Position numbers and translations under genes: made by a program. Positions 26,145 through 34,903 of a stretch of DNA of 64,000 nt are shown here, in pieces. Each line of letters begins with the position of its first letter. Within the stretch, counting starts at the first letter, position 1. The stretch is from Flavobacteriales bacterium. Its GTDB lineage: Bacteria; Bacteroidota; Bacteroidia; Flavobacteriales; Flavobacteriaceae. Under the pieces are notes generated by a model. It saw nothing but the letters and a program-made list of their open reading frames with translations. It did no database searches and was not told the origin of the DNA. The stretch lies in contig JALVVJ010000180.1 in NCBI GenBank assembly GCA_027023475.1, positions 8,889-72,888 on the forward strand. Direction: 5' to 3'.

Positions 26145-26313
26145 CGTTGGACAAAGTGGTAAAAATGGTTCATAAACCCTAAGCAAACATATTAGAAAAA
26201 TCCCATATACGACAACGGAAAAAAATTCGTTCCTTTGAACAAAAACATTTTGTCAGTTTATGCTTTCAGGCATTTTTTTTGCTAATCCCAAATGCGGTAT
26301 GCAAAACAAAAGA

Positions 26314-28095
26314 ATGAGACATTTCGGCATATTTTTGCTACTATGGCTGCCGCTTTGGCTACACGCACAAGTGGAGTTTAAGGCGTCGGCTACGCGAAGC
26401 GAAATCACGCAAGACGAGCGCTTGCGTGTGGATTTTATGCTCAACCGTGCTCCCGAACGATTCGAACCGCCGGCTTTCGATGATTTTTATGTGGTGATGG
26501 GGCCTTTGCAATCGTCGGGAACGTCGGTGAGGATTGTGAATGGAAAGGTAACGCGCACCGAACAACACACCTATTCCTACGTGCTTGCACCCAAACGTGC
26601 GGGAAATTTACAAATCGAACCTGCTACGGCAGTGGTGGACGGACAAACATACCATACGCAGCCCATCCGCATTCAGGTGTTCAAATCGTCGCGTGCCGGA
26701 AATGCCGCCATTCAAAACACCAAACCCGGAAACCGCCAAGCGGTGGCATCCGGCGGAAACGAAGATGTTTTTTTGCGCTTGGAACTCACCAACCGCAATC
26801 CCTATGTGGGACAAGCCATCGGCGCAGTGTATAAAATGTACTTTCGCAAGGGGACCCGCGTGGCCGATATGGCCCAGCCCAATATATCGGAACCCAAGGG
26901 TTTTTGGGCCGAAACCATTTCCGACAAGTTCGAAGATTTGGGACGCGACACCATCAACGGCCAAATATACCGTGTTTATGCCTTGCGGCGCATGATGCTC
27001 ATTCCGCAACACGAGGGTAAATTGGTTATCACGCCGCAGCGGTTTGATGTGGTCATAATCAAGCGAGTTTTGCGCGAATGGGGGATGATTCAATACTACG
27101 ACGATGAGTCGCAAACATTGCATTTGAGCTCCGGCCGGGTGGTGGTGAACGTGAAGCCCTTGCCCGAAAAAGGTAAACCCGTGGATTTTTCGGGTGCCGT
27201 GGGCACATTCGATTTTCTGGTGGATGCCGTGCCCACACAAGTGCAAACCGGTCGCGACCTGAACATTTCGGTCAAGGTGATGGGCAAAGGCAACCTGAAT
27301 ATGTTCGATTTGCCCAAACCCGTTTTCCCGCCCGCCTGGGAAACCTACGACCCCGAACACCGGGTCAAAACCACACCCACCTTTTCGGGCTATCGCGGCA
27401 CGGTGAGCGATGTTTACACCGTGATTCCGCAAGAACCGGGCACCGTCAAACTACCGTCCGTTTCGTTCGTCTATTTCGACCCGTATGCCAAGGAATACAA
27501 ACGGATAACCAAGTCGTTCCCGCCTGTCAAGGTAAGCGGCGCGCCGCTAAACCCTTCCCCTACGGCTTCGACGCCTGCCGCACCGGGCAACCGGCTTAAC
27601 GGCATAGCCCATAAGGGCCGGTGGCGGCAAACGGGCCACAGGGCTTTTGTGTTGCGCCCGGCCTTCGGCCGGTGGATGTGGGCGCCCTTTGTGTTGTTTG
27701 CGCTTGTATGGCTAACGGTATTCGTGCTCCGCAATCGCCGGATCGATCCCGAAAAACTGCGCAACGAACGCGAAAGCCGCTACATTCGCCGCTTGCTTTC
27801 CGATGCACGAAAACATACCGGAGACAAAGAACATTTTTACGGCCTGCTGGAAAAGGCCTTGATGACTTACTTCAAAAACCGGCTTAACCTGCCGGCCAAT
27901 GCGCTCAACCGTCGTAGCGTGCTGGAAAAATTGCACGAAAAAAATCCGGGCAACGACCTGATAGAACGTTTGCAAGATTTATGGAACCGCATCGATATGG
28001 CCCGTTATGCCCCGGGCTCCGACGCGGCACGGCAATCGGATTTGGACCAAATCAAAGACCTACTCACGCAATTGGACAAAAAACTAAAAAAATGA
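26314..28095 (+). CDS. batD: BatD-like membrane protein
   Basis: About 593 residues. A signal peptide (MRHFGIFLLLWLPLWLHAQ) precedes the BatD domain: VEFKASATRSEITQDERLRVDFMLN, FYVVMGPLQSSGTSVRIVNGK, TYSYVLAPKRAGNLQIEPA and repeated Ig-like blocks. A membrane helix (WMWAPFVLFALVWLTVFVL, near residue 455) is followed by a cytoplasmic tail rich in charged helices. The Bat (Bacteroides aerotolerance) system works with MoxR ATPases and von Willebrand proteins in stress survival; the precise role of BatD is unknown. In-frame ATGs at 26299 and earlier are possible; 26314 gives the best signal peptide. It overlaps batE by ATGA. The usual upstream genes moxR, DUF58, batA and batB are absent, replaced by the restriction island. 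Confidence 0.85.
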   Translation: MRHFGIFLLLWLPLWLHAQVEFKASATRSEITQDERLRVDFMLNRAPERFEPPAFDDFYVVMGPLQSSGTSVRIVNGKVTRTEQHTYSYVLAPKRAGNLQIEPATAVVDGQTYHTQPIRIQVFKSSRAGNAAIQNTKPGNRQAVASGGNEDVFLRLELTNRNPYVGQAIGAVYKMYFRKGTRVADMAQPNISEPKGFWAETISDKFEDLGRDTINGQIYRVYALRRMMLIPQHEGKLVITPQRFDVVIIKRVLREWGMIQYYDDESQTLHLSSGRVVVNVKPLPEKGKPVDFSGAVGTFDFLVDAVPTQVQTGRDLNISVKVMGKGNLNMFDLPKPVFPPAWETYDPEHRVKTTPTFSGYRGTVSDVYTVIPQEPGTVKLPSVSFVYFDPYAKEYKRITKSFPPVKVSGAPLNPSPTASTPAAPGNRLNGIAHKGRWRQTGHRAFVLRPAFGRWMWAPFVLFALVWLTVFVLRNRRIDPEKLRNERESRYIRRLLSDARKHTGDKEHFYGLLEKALMTYFKNRLNLPANALNRRSVLEKLHEKNPGNDLIERLQDLWNRIDMARYAPGSDAARQSDLDQIKDLLTQLDKKLKK

Positions 28096-28868
28096 AAAGA
28101 GCGCTTCGCTATATTTTCCTGCTATGGTTATCCGGCATTCCGGGGCTTTACGCCCAAACGCCCGACAGTTTGTTTAGTGCGGCCAACCGGCTCTACGACC
28201 AAGCCCGCTATGCCGAGGCCTTGGATGCCTACAACCGCATCCTGCAATCGGGATACGAATCGCCCGAACTCTACTTGAATATGGGCAACGCCGCCTATCA
28301 ACTCAACCGTAAAGGACAGGCCGTTTACTACTACGAGAAAGCCTTGCAACTGGACCCGCACTTGGATGCGGCGCGCAACAATTTGGCACTCACCCGCAGG
28401 AATTTAATCGACCGCTTTACGCCGCTTCCCGAAGGCTTTTTCCACCGGCTCTATAAGGGATATACCGGAATGCTGGATTTACTCACTTGGGGTTGGATCA
28501 GTTTGACGGCTATTTGGCTGGCTTTCTTTTTTGCCGTGGCTTACTTGCTTGTGCAAACGCCCACACGCAAGCGTTTGTTTTTCACCCTGGCCTTACTGAT
28601 GCTAACGGTATGGTTCTTGGCCTATGCAGGATACTATGGTGCCCGCCACAGGGCGGCCATTCCCCACGGCATCGTTCAACCCGGGGAAACGGCCCGGTAT
28701 ACGGAACCGTCCTTGGCGGCCGAAACCGATGGAAAAATACACGAAGGTGCCAAAGTGCGTATTTTGAAACGCGAAAAAGATTGGTTGCAGGTGCAAACGG
28801 TGGACGGAAATACATTTTGGATACCGGCCAATGATGTGTGGCCTTTGGAATATTCGGCCCAAAATTGA
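28092..28868 (+). CDS. batE: BatE-like TPR and SH3 membrane protein
   Basis: 258 residues. Signal peptide (to GLYAQ), then TPR motifs (about 25-115; LFSAANRLYDQARYAEALDAYNRILQ, PELYLNMGNAAYQLNRKGQAVYYYEKALQLDP). Two membrane helices (WGWISLTAIWLAFFFAVAYLL and LFFTLALLMLTVWFLAYAGYY) and a C-terminal SH3-like domain (GAKVRILKREKDWLQVQTVDGNTFWIPANDV) follow. This matches BatE of the aerotolerance operon. Start at the ATG overlapping the batD stop (ATGA), a sign of translational coupling. The start of the longer frame lies inside batD and was rejected. Confidence 0.85.
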   Translation: MKRALRYIFLLWLSGIPGLYAQTPDSLFSAANRLYDQARYAEALDAYNRILQSGYESPELYLNMGNAAYQLNRKGQAVYYYEKALQLDPHLDAARNNLALTRRNLIDRFTPLPEGFFHRLYKGYTGMLDLLTWGWISLTAIWLAFFFAVAYLLVQTPTRKRLFFTLALLMLTVWFLAYAGYYGARHRAAIPHGIVQPGETARYTEPSLAAETDGKIHEGAKVRILKREKDWLQVQTVDGNTFWIPANDVWPLEYSAQN

Positions 28869-28896
28869 TGATTATCACTATCCGAATGTTTTTTGC

Positions 28897-28931
28897 ATCC
28901 TAAATTTAGGATACCATTAAGCGCGGTATCC
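28897..28931. promoter_or_regulatory. Palindrome plus hairpin touching the start of the DUF1015 gene
   Basis: ATCCTAAATTTAGGAT (28897-28912) is a perfect palindrome. Its last bases begin a second inverted pair: GGATACC (28909-28915) and GGTATCC (28925-28931), with loop ATTAAGCGC. The ATG of the next gene is at 28933, one base after the stem. If formed in mRNA the stem would cover the whole ribosome-binding region. Confidence 0.5.
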
Positions 28932-28932
28932 T

Positions 28933-30135
28933 ATGAGTCAAATACGTCCTTTCCAAGCCATCCGTCCGGTAAAAAACAAATCCTGCCTGGTGCCTTCCTA
29001 TTCGGTGGAAACCTATTCGCATACCGAAATCAACCGGATTTTGCGCAATAACCCCTATTCGTTTTTGAACATTATTGCCAAACCCTATATCAAAAATCTG
29101 CCTGCCGGCAAACGGCACCAAGCCATCCGCAAGCGGGTGAAAAAATTCTTGAACAACAATATTTTTGTTCAGGACAATATTCCTTCGCTCTACGTGATGC
29201 GCATCACCGCCAAAACAGGTGAACAATTTACGGGACTGGTGGGACTGGCTTCGGCCGACGAATATTTGGAAGGCCGGATCAAAAAACACGAGGATGTGAT
29301 GGACAAAAGGGCCGGACTTTTTGCCGATTATCTTTACAACGTAAAAATGAACGCCGAGCCGGTGCTGTTGGCCCACAAACCTTCGTCCGAACTGGATGAA
29401 ATCATTGCCCGGGTACAAACCGGCATTCCCATTTACGAATTTTCCATGACCGACGGCACCGTTTTCGAAGTGTGGACCGTGGCCCGGCACGAACAAATTC
29501 ACGCCGTGCAATCGGCCTTTGCATCCTTCGACGCCCTGTATATTGCCGACGGCCACCATCGCGTTGAAAGCTCCGCCCGGCTCAAAAAACGAATGCAGGC
29601 CGAAAATCCCTATCATACGGGCTTGGAGTTCTACAACTTTTTTATGGCCTTTTTCCTGCCTTGGGATCAATTGAAAATCTACGGCTACAACCGCGGTATT
29701 CGCAAACTGGATACCGGCTTTTCCGATATTTTGAAAAAACTGGAAGGCCCTTTTAGCGTTCAAGCTATGGAAAATTTCTCCCCACCCGAACAAGATGAAG
29801 TGGTGTTGATGCACGGACGGGATTTTTACAGTATCCGCATCCCGCAAAGCTACTTCGAGCGCGGTTGGAGCGTGCCCGAAACGGTCAATAACGTCATTTT
29901 CAAGGAAATTATTCCGGTAAACAACCTTTCCGACCTGATTTATTGTCCGGCCAAAAACAGCCGCATTTGCATTGCCAAACGGCTCAAAGCGGGCGAGTGC
30001 CAATTGGCTTTGTTCCTCCCCCCTGTGCCTTTTTCCACCATCAAACGCAAGGCCGATGCCGGACAAACCCTGCCGCCCAAAAGCACCTACATCGAACCCA
30101 AACTGTTGAGCGGTTTGTTTATCTTTGAGTTCTGA
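28933..30135 (+). CDS. DUF1015 family protein
   Basis: 400 residues of the DUF1015 family, with the typical start IRPFQAIRPVKN, the segment HEDVMDKRAGLFADYLYNVKMNAEPVLLAH, and the signature YIADGHHRVESSARL (near residue 210). Other marks are EFYNFFMAFFLPWDQLKIYGYNRGI and a C-terminal KAGECQLALFLPPVPFSTI. The family is widespread in bacteria and has no established reaction; the conserved DGHHR resembles a phosphate-binding or kinase-like site. The gene is 2 bp from the YggS-type gene, and together they form a metabolic pair. Confidence 0.85.
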   Translation: MSQIRPFQAIRPVKNKSCLVPSYSVETYSHTEINRILRNNPYSFLNIIAKPYIKNLPAGKRHQAIRKRVKKFLNNNIFVQDNIPSLYVMRITAKTGEQFTGLVGLASADEYLEGRIKKHEDVMDKRAGLFADYLYNVKMNAEPVLLAHKPSSELDEIIARVQTGIPIYEFSMTDGTVFEVWTVARHEQIHAVQSAFASFDALYIADGHHRVESSARLKKRMQAENPYHTGLEFYNFFMAFFLPWDQLKIYGYNRGIRKLDTGFSDILKKLEGPFSVQAMENFSPPEQDEVVLMHGRDFYSIRIPQSYFERGWSVPETVNNVIFKEIIPVNNLSDLIYCPAKNSRICIAKRLKAGECQLALFLPPVPFSTIKRKADAGQTLPPKSTYIEPKLLSGLFIFEF

Positions 30136-30136
30136 T

Positions 30137-30793
30137 ATGAAAAACCTTTGCAAGCAACTGGAACACTACCGCCAAGCATTGCCGGAAGGCGGTATTTTGG
30201 TGGCCGTTTCCAAGACCAAACCGGCCGCACTTATCCGGCAGGCCTATGATTGCGGCCAACGGGATTTCGGCGAAAACAAAGTGCAGGAACTGCGGGCCAA
30301 GCACGAGGTTTTACCAACTGATATTCGCTGGCATATGATCGGGCATTTGCAAACCAACAAGGTCAAATACATCGCTCCGTTCGTTTGGCTCATCCACAGT
30401 GTGGACCGCGAAAAACTCCTGCGCGAAATCGACCGGCAAGCGGCCAAAAATCAACGCACTATTCCGGTGTTGTTCCAAATCAAAATAGCCCGCGAGGAAA
30501 CCAAATTCGGTTTGAGCGAAGCCGCTTACCGTGATTTGCTGGAAAAATACCGTGCCGGTGAATTCCCACACGTGGAACTGCGCGGACTAATGGGCATGGC
30601 TTCGCTTACGCCGGACAAAGCACAGGTGCGCTGCGAATTTGCCCGGCTCAAAGCGCTGTTCGACGAACTGCGCCGGCAATTTCCCCGCATTGATTACCTG
30701 TCCATGGGCATGACGGGCGACTATGACTTGGCCTTGGCCGAAGGCGCCAATGTGATACGCATCGGAAGCGGAATTTTCGGTGCGCGAGACTAA
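30137..30793 (+). CDS. YggS-family pyridoxal phosphate homeostasis protein
   Basis: 218 residues. Cytoplasmic PLP-binding TIM-barrel protein that keeps free PLP and amino-acid pools balanced; no enzyme activity is proven. The PLP lysine is Lys26 in VAVSKTKP. Also present are FGENKVQEL, WHMIGHLQTNKVKYI, IHSVDREKLL, REETKFGLSE, LRGLMGMASLTPD, and the phosphate cup LSMGMTGDYDLALAEGANVIRIGSGIFG. The ATG at 30137 gives a normal length; an in-frame codon 4 triplets upstream is inside the previous gene. It ends the plus-strand unit before a repeat region. Confidence 0.95.
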   Translation: MKNLCKQLEHYRQALPEGGILVAVSKTKPAALIRQAYDCGQRDFGENKVQELRAKHEVLPTDIRWHMIGHLQTNKVKYIAPFVWLIHSVDREKLLREIDRQAAKNQRTIPVLFQIKIAREETKFGLSEAAYRDLLEKYRAGEFPHVELRGLMGMASLTPDKAQVRCEFARLKALFDELRRQFPRIDYLSMGMTGDYDLALAEGANVIRIGSGIFGARD

Positions 30794-30799
30794 GGTTTA

Positions 30800-31080
30800 T
30801 TCCGGAACGACGTTTTTTGTCAGGTCGCTCCACAAGCCTTCGGCTTCCCGGGTCCCTCGCCAAGTGCCCCGCCTTGTCTTGTTTCGCGGCTTCGCAAACC
30901 GCCTGGCGGCGTTTCGCTCCGCAGCTCCGGGAGCCACCTGTGGTGTCTCCCTCCGCCACCGCGTCAGCCCTGTGGTCTGCCGCGGGCTGCGCGAGCCCTC
31001 CGGTCTCGCTCCGCTACAATTTTTTCAGTAGGAGAACATCGATTAACGATTAATCGATTTAAGATTTCCGATTTTTAATT
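30800..31080 (+). repeat. Dispersed repeat: module G and partial core
   Basis: GC-rich module G (GGTCGCTCCACAAGCCTTCGG, CGCCTTGTCTTGTTTCGCGG) runs to about 31020 and is followed by the right half of the core (CAGTAGGAGAA, 31026-31036). The next 40 bp, GATTAACG...CGATTTAAGATTTCC, recur at 42859-42890 after the core there. No gene. Confidence 0.7.
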
Positions 31081-31097
31081 TTCAAATCAGCGTTCGA

Positions 31098-31380
31098 TTG
31101 TTCGGTGTTCATTATTCGAGGGCGAAGCCCGAGCCAAAGCGCCAGGGATGGGAGCGGTTATGCGGCGAAGGGGATGCCGATGGTTTTCCGCCCGGTGGAG
31201 GCGACCGGAGGAAGCCCTACGCACGGGCGGGCGCAGGCGTAGCCCGCGCAAAACCACGGCACTACCCGAGCCGCATTTGAGCGGACAGCCCGGCCCCGCC
31301 AAGTGAACGCGCCTGCGGACAAGCCGAAGGCGTAGAACGCCGGCATGCGTGAACTTGTGCGGGGGGCGCCCTAAAAAATT
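31098..31380 (+). repeat. Dispersed repeat, module B
   Basis: Contains GCGCCAGGGATGGGAGCGG and TTGAGCGGACAGCCCGGCCC. It ends with a segment of about 100 bp (CAAGTGAACGCGCCTGCGG...GTGAACTTGTGCGGGG) that is nearly identical at 55493-55592. An inverted copy of the first half lies at 16250-16432. Noncoding. Confidence 0.75.
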
Positions 31381-31390
31381 TTTCTCGTCC

Positions 31391-33190
31391 TTATGCTTTC
31401 ACCTGCATAAAATAGGCATCGATACTTTCGGCGGCATAAAAACCGTCGGCTATGGCCGAAATGGCATCCACACGGCCGTATTTTACCGCATCACCGCCGG
31501 CCCAAAGTTTGGGATAACCCGTACGGCGTTCGTCGTCCACTTTGATTTTTCCACGCTCGAAAGTCAAGCTGTTTTGAACCTTTTCGGGCAACAAACCGAA
31601 ATCGGCCTTTTGACCGATGGCGGCAATGATGCTATCGCACTCAATAACGGTTTCGCTACCTTTGATCGGCACCGGACGCGGACGGCCGCCGCCTTCGGGC
31701 GGAACCAGTTCGGCCCGCACATATTCCATGCCCTTAACGCGGCCTTTTTCGTCTTTGATCACACGTGTGGGGATGGCTTTTTCAATGATTTGAACGCCTT
31801 CTTCCAATGCGCCTTCGATTTCCTCGTCATCGGCCGGCATGTCTACAATACGACGGCGATACAATTGCACCACTTCGGCACCCAAACGACGGCTAACGCG
31901 CGAGCTGTCCATCGACACGTCGCCACCGCCTACAACTACCACGCGCTTGCCCATATCGGGCCGTTTGCCTTCGTTTACCAAGCCCAGGAAATCCACGGCG
32001 GCCCAAACGCCCTCGGCATCTTCACCTTCGATGCCCAAAGTGTATCCCTTTTGTAAGCCCACACCCATAAACACGGCGTCGTGCTTATTATAGATTTCAT
32101 CGAACGAAATATCTTTGCCCACTTTGGTGTTGAAATGAATTTTCACACCGATAGACTTCATATAATCCACCTGTTTTTGGATGCTGTCGTAGGGCAATCG
32201 GTATTTGGGAATGCCGTACATAATCATTCCGCCGGGTTCGCTCTTGGCCTCATAGATGGTGATGTCGTAACCTTTGAGCGCCAAATAGTAGCCGGCCGTA
32301 AGTCCTGCGGGTCCTGCGCCGATTATACCCACTTTGATGCCGTTGGGTTCGCGGATTTCGGGATTCACAATACGACGGATCATATCGGCGTTTTCGGCCC
32401 GTTCGGTAGCATAACGTTTTAGCCAACGGATGGCCACGGCTTCGCCGCGAACTTGAAGTGCACAGACATCCTCACACCGGCGTGTACAAACCTTGCCACA
32501 CATTTCGGGCAGGTCGTTATTGTCGTAAATGATACGAATGGCCTCTTCGTCGTCGCCACGCGAAATGGCGTTGATATATTCGGGAATGTGCATGTGCACC
32601 GGACAATTTTCGGTACACAAACCACAGGTGATACAACGCGATGCCTCGATGCGGGCTTCTTCCTCGGTGTAGCCCAAAAAGACCTCGGCAAAGGATTGTA
32701 CACGCTCTTCGGGCGGTAATTCGCGCATGGGCACCCGCTCGAACAGGTTGAGCGAAGTGTCGGTACTAGCGTCGAAAGTAATTTTATCTTTACCGCCGGG
32801 ATTATCTTTGCCGGGAATCATCAAAAAATCGAAGGCGTCTTCGGAAACTTTGATAAAATCGGCGGTCATGCTCAACGAACCCGAAGGGCACACATCCACA
32901 CACAACGCACAATAACAGCACCGGCCGTAATCGATGCGTGGACGCAGGCCGCTGTCGCCCGGTTTGCCTTCGATGTCTTCCACTTCCACCATGTCGATGG
33001 CTTCGTTCATACAAATGGTGGAACAATTGCCGCAGCCGATACACAGGTCCAAATCGTTGTAGTGAAATCCGCGGTAACGCTCGGATATTTCCTTGGTTTG
33101 GTCGGGATATTTGATGGTATGCGGCTCCTTGGCTATTTGTTTGAGTGCACCCAGGGGAACCAACAATCCTTTCAAATCGATAATGCTCAT
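31391..33190 (-). CDS. NuoI-like ferredoxin fused to GltD/NfnB-like NAD(P)H oxidoreductase
   Basis: 599 residues; last gene of the Mrp/Mbx-like operon. The N-terminal NuoI/MbhN-type domain has two [4Fe-4S] motifs: C50, C53, C56, C60 and C91, C94, C97, C101-Pro (with an extra Cys92). The GltD-type iron-sulfur region follows (C186, C189, C192, C196-Pro; C231, C235, C239, C243). Next is an FAD domain (VGIIGAGPAGLTAGYYLALKG, 287-307) and an NAD(P)H domain (VVVVGGGDVSMDSSR, 417-431, then YRRR, which favours NADPH). The C-terminal flavin motif is LWAGGDAV. The protein could pass electrons between NAD(P)H and the NuoB/C/D-like arm. Nfn-like flavin bifurcation is possible but unproven. Starts 12 bp after the NuoD-like gene. 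Confidence 0.9.
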   Translation of the reverse strand: MSIIDLKGLLVPLGALKQIAKEPHTIKYPDQTKEISERYRGFHYNDLDLCIGCGNCSTICMNEAIDMVEVEDIEGKPGDSGLRPRIDYGRCCYCALCVDVCPSGSLSMTADFIKVSEDAFDFLMIPGKDNPGGKDKITFDASTDTSLNLFERVPMRELPPEERVQSFAEVFLGYTEEEARIEASRCITCGLCTENCPVHMHIPEYINAISRGDDEEAIRIIYDNNDLPEMCGKVCTRRCEDVCALQVRGEAVAIRWLKRYATERAENADMIRRIVNPEIREPNGIKVGIIGAGPAGLTAGYYLALKGYDITIYEAKSEPGGMIMYGIPKYRLPYDSIQKQVDYMKSIGVKIHFNTKVGKDISFDEIYNKHDAVFMGVGLQKGYTLGIEGEDAEGVWAAVDFLGLVNEGKRPDMGKRVVVVGGGDVSMDSSRVSRRLGAEVVQLYRRRIVDMPADDEEIEGALEEGVQIIEKAIPTRVIKDEKGRVKGMEYVRAELVPPEGGGRPRPVPIKGSETVIECDSIIAAIGQKADFGLLPEKVQNSLTFERGKIKVDDERRTGYPKLWAGGDAVKYGRVDAISAIADGFYAAESIDAYFMQVKA

Positions 33191-33202
33191 GTCGTTCGGG
33201 TT

Positions 33203-34327
33203 TTAGCGTTCCATTTCGGGCGGACAAGCACCCAGTGAATTAAGAATAAAAGACACATCGGCAATATTTTGTCCGGGAAGGATTTTTTCCAGCACGCTGA
33301 TGCCGTGCGTGTAGGCGGCACCGCGCAGATGCACCCGCCGGGGTTTTTCGGTTCCGTCGCTCACCACATAAAAACCGATTTCGCCACGGACACTCTCGGT
33401 TTTCACCCAAGCTTCACCCGCCGGAAGGCGCCATTTCATCGGGTTGGGAATGCGGTTGTAGTAACTTCCGCCGGGCATTTTATCCAAGGCCTGACGGATA
33501 ATCCGAATGGATTGTTTGATTTCGTCGCGACGCACCAAAGCGCGCGCCCACACATCGCCTCCTTCGTAAACGGGAATGTCGAAATCCAGTTCGCCGTAGG
33601 CACAATAGGGCTCGTCTTTGCGCACATCGTTGCCAATGCCCGTGCCTTTGAGCGGCGGCCCCGTAACGCCCCATTCCAGGGCTTTGTCTTTGGGTATGAT
33701 GCCCACGCCTTGGGCACGTTTTTGGAAGACCGCATTGTCGAAAAGCAAGCGGTTGTAATCGTCCAAACGTTTTTCCAAATAATCCAGCACCCTGCGGGTT
33801 TTGTCGGCCCAGCCCTTGGGTAAATCGCGACGGACACCTCCGGGCCAGATATACATGTGATAAATACGTGCTCCCGTCAGGTCTTCGAACAAATCCAGGA
33901 TATAGTTCCTGTCGCCCACCGTCCATTGGCCCAAAGTATAAAGCCCGGCCGAACCCGCTTGACCGCCATACCACAACAGGAAGGACTGAATACGCGCCAA
34001 TTCGGCCACAATAGTGCGAATATATTTGGCCCTTGGCGGCACTTCACGCCCTTCGATGGCTTCCACAGCCCGGGCATAGGTGAGTTCCATAGGGTCGGGT
34101 TCGGGAACACAAAAACGGCATAGCAGCGTAAAGGATTGCAACCAATTACGTTGTTCAATAAGTTTCTCGAAAGCACGGTGCAAATAACCGATATGGGTTT
34201 CGGCCCGGACCACCGTGTCGCCCTCCACCAATAATTTGACCATCATGTTTCCGGTAATCCCCGGATGTTGCGGCCCGATAAACAGGGTGGTTTGTTTATT
34301 TCGTTCGCTTGTCGTTTTCATAATCAT
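33203..34327 (-). CDS. NuoD/MbxL-like 49-kDa subunit
   Basis: 374 residues, homologous to complex I NuoD and the large subunit of group 4 hydrogenases. IGPQHPGITGNMMVKLLVEGDTVVRAETHIGYLHRAFEKL is the family start. Further on are REVPPRAKYIRTIVAELARIQSFLLWYGGQAG, GVTGPPLKGTGIGNDVRK and KTESVRGEIGFYVVSDG. An N-terminal CxxC is kept (Cys70, Cys73 in LLCRFC), while the C-terminal pair needed for a NiFe centre is reduced to one Cys (LNSLGACPPEMER). It is therefore not a hydrogenase; this pattern is what I would expect of Mbx/MBS-type subunits. It starts next to the NuoC gene. Confidence 0.9.
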   Translation of the reverse strand: MIMKTTSERNKQTTLFIGPQHPGITGNMMVKLLVEGDTVVRAETHIGYLHRAFEKLIEQRNWLQSFTLLCRFCVPEPDPMELTYARAVEAIEGREVPPRAKYIRTIVAELARIQSFLLWYGGQAGSAGLYTLGQWTVGDRNYILDLFEDLTGARIYHMYIWPGGVRRDLPKGWADKTRRVLDYLEKRLDDYNRLLFDNAVFQKRAQGVGIIPKDKALEWGVTGPPLKGTGIGNDVRKDEPYCAYGELDFDIPVYEGGDVWARALVRRDEIKQSIRIIRQALDKMPGGSYYNRIPNPMKWRLPAGEAWVKTESVRGEIGFYVVSDGTEKPRRVHLRGAAYTHGISVLEKILPGQNIADVSFILNSLGACPPEMER

Positions 34328-34329
34328 GG

Positions 34330-34893
34330 TTAATCTCTCGAATATTTTCTAGCAAAATCAGGTAATTTTTCGCCGGTGCGGCGTGTGATATATTCGCGCA
34401 CACTCCAAGCATCTTCTCGGCCCGGACGGGTAGTGTAGGTGCGTTTTACATAGCCACGCGTGTCGAAATCCCGGCGCATAGGCGGTATTTCTTCCCATCC
34501 TTCCAAAATAAATTCACGTGGTGCTTCGAAACCGGGAAATTCAATGCCGAACATTTCGCGGATTTCCCGTTGGTAAGTGCGCATATGCGGCCAAAAGCCC
34601 TCCATATTTTCCATTTCGGGATGTTCGCGGTGGATTTTGGTTTTGACCAAAACCGTCAGCTGGTCTTGTGGCCGGTAAACGATGTAAACAAGTTCAAACA
34701 CATTTTCTTCTATCCAATCCACACAGGAAACATGGTCCAGGTGAATAAAACCCCATTGATTTTTCAGGTATAATAAAACCGGTGCAACTTGTTTTTTGTG
34801 CATCGAAACACGAATTTGATTGCCATGTAACACTTCGGCTTTCAGTTCAAAAGTTTCGTTCAATGCGCGAATAATATCTTGTGTGGTCATCAT
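34330..34893 (-). CDS. NuoC/MbxK-like 30-kDa subunit
   Basis: 187 residues. Matches the NADH dehydrogenase 30-kDa family: DWIEENVFELVYIVYRPQDQLTVLVKTKIHREHPEMENMEGFWPHMRTYQREIREMFGIEFPGFEAPREF, whose REIREMFGIEFxG element is the family signature (pieces at about residues 55-125). The tail, with RGYVKRTYTTRPGREDAWSVREYITRRTGEKLPDF, is typical of stand-alone versions. It forms the peripheral arm with the NuoB- and NuoD-like subunits. Spaced 2 bp from the NuoD gene and 10 bp from the NuoB gene. Confidence 0.92.
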   Translation of the reverse strand: MMTTQDIIRALNETFELKAEVLHGNQIRVSMHKKQVAPVLLYLKNQWGFIHLDHVSCVDWIEENVFELVYIVYRPQDQLTVLVKTKIHREHPEMENMEGFWPHMRTYQREIREMFGIEFPGFEAPREFILEGWEEIPPMRRDFDTRGYVKRTYTTRPGREDAWSVREYITRRTGEKLPDFARKYSRD

Positions 34894-34903
34894 CCCTTTA
34901 TGT

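Noticed and set aside
28906-30153. 415-codon minus-strand open frame
   Set aside because: Antisense shadow of the DUF1015 gene, caused by its codon bias. Similar shadows at 3289-4350, 13069-14199, 53980-55215 and 60981-62033 were rejected for the same reason.
31391-33190. Glutamate synthase small subunit
   Set aside because: The GltD-like part is fused to a NuoI-like ferredoxin and sits in a respiratory-type operon without a GltB large subunit.
33203-34327. Group 4 NiFe hydrogenase large subunit
   Set aside because: Only the N-terminal Cys pair is present; the C-terminal pair needed to hold nickel and iron is missing.
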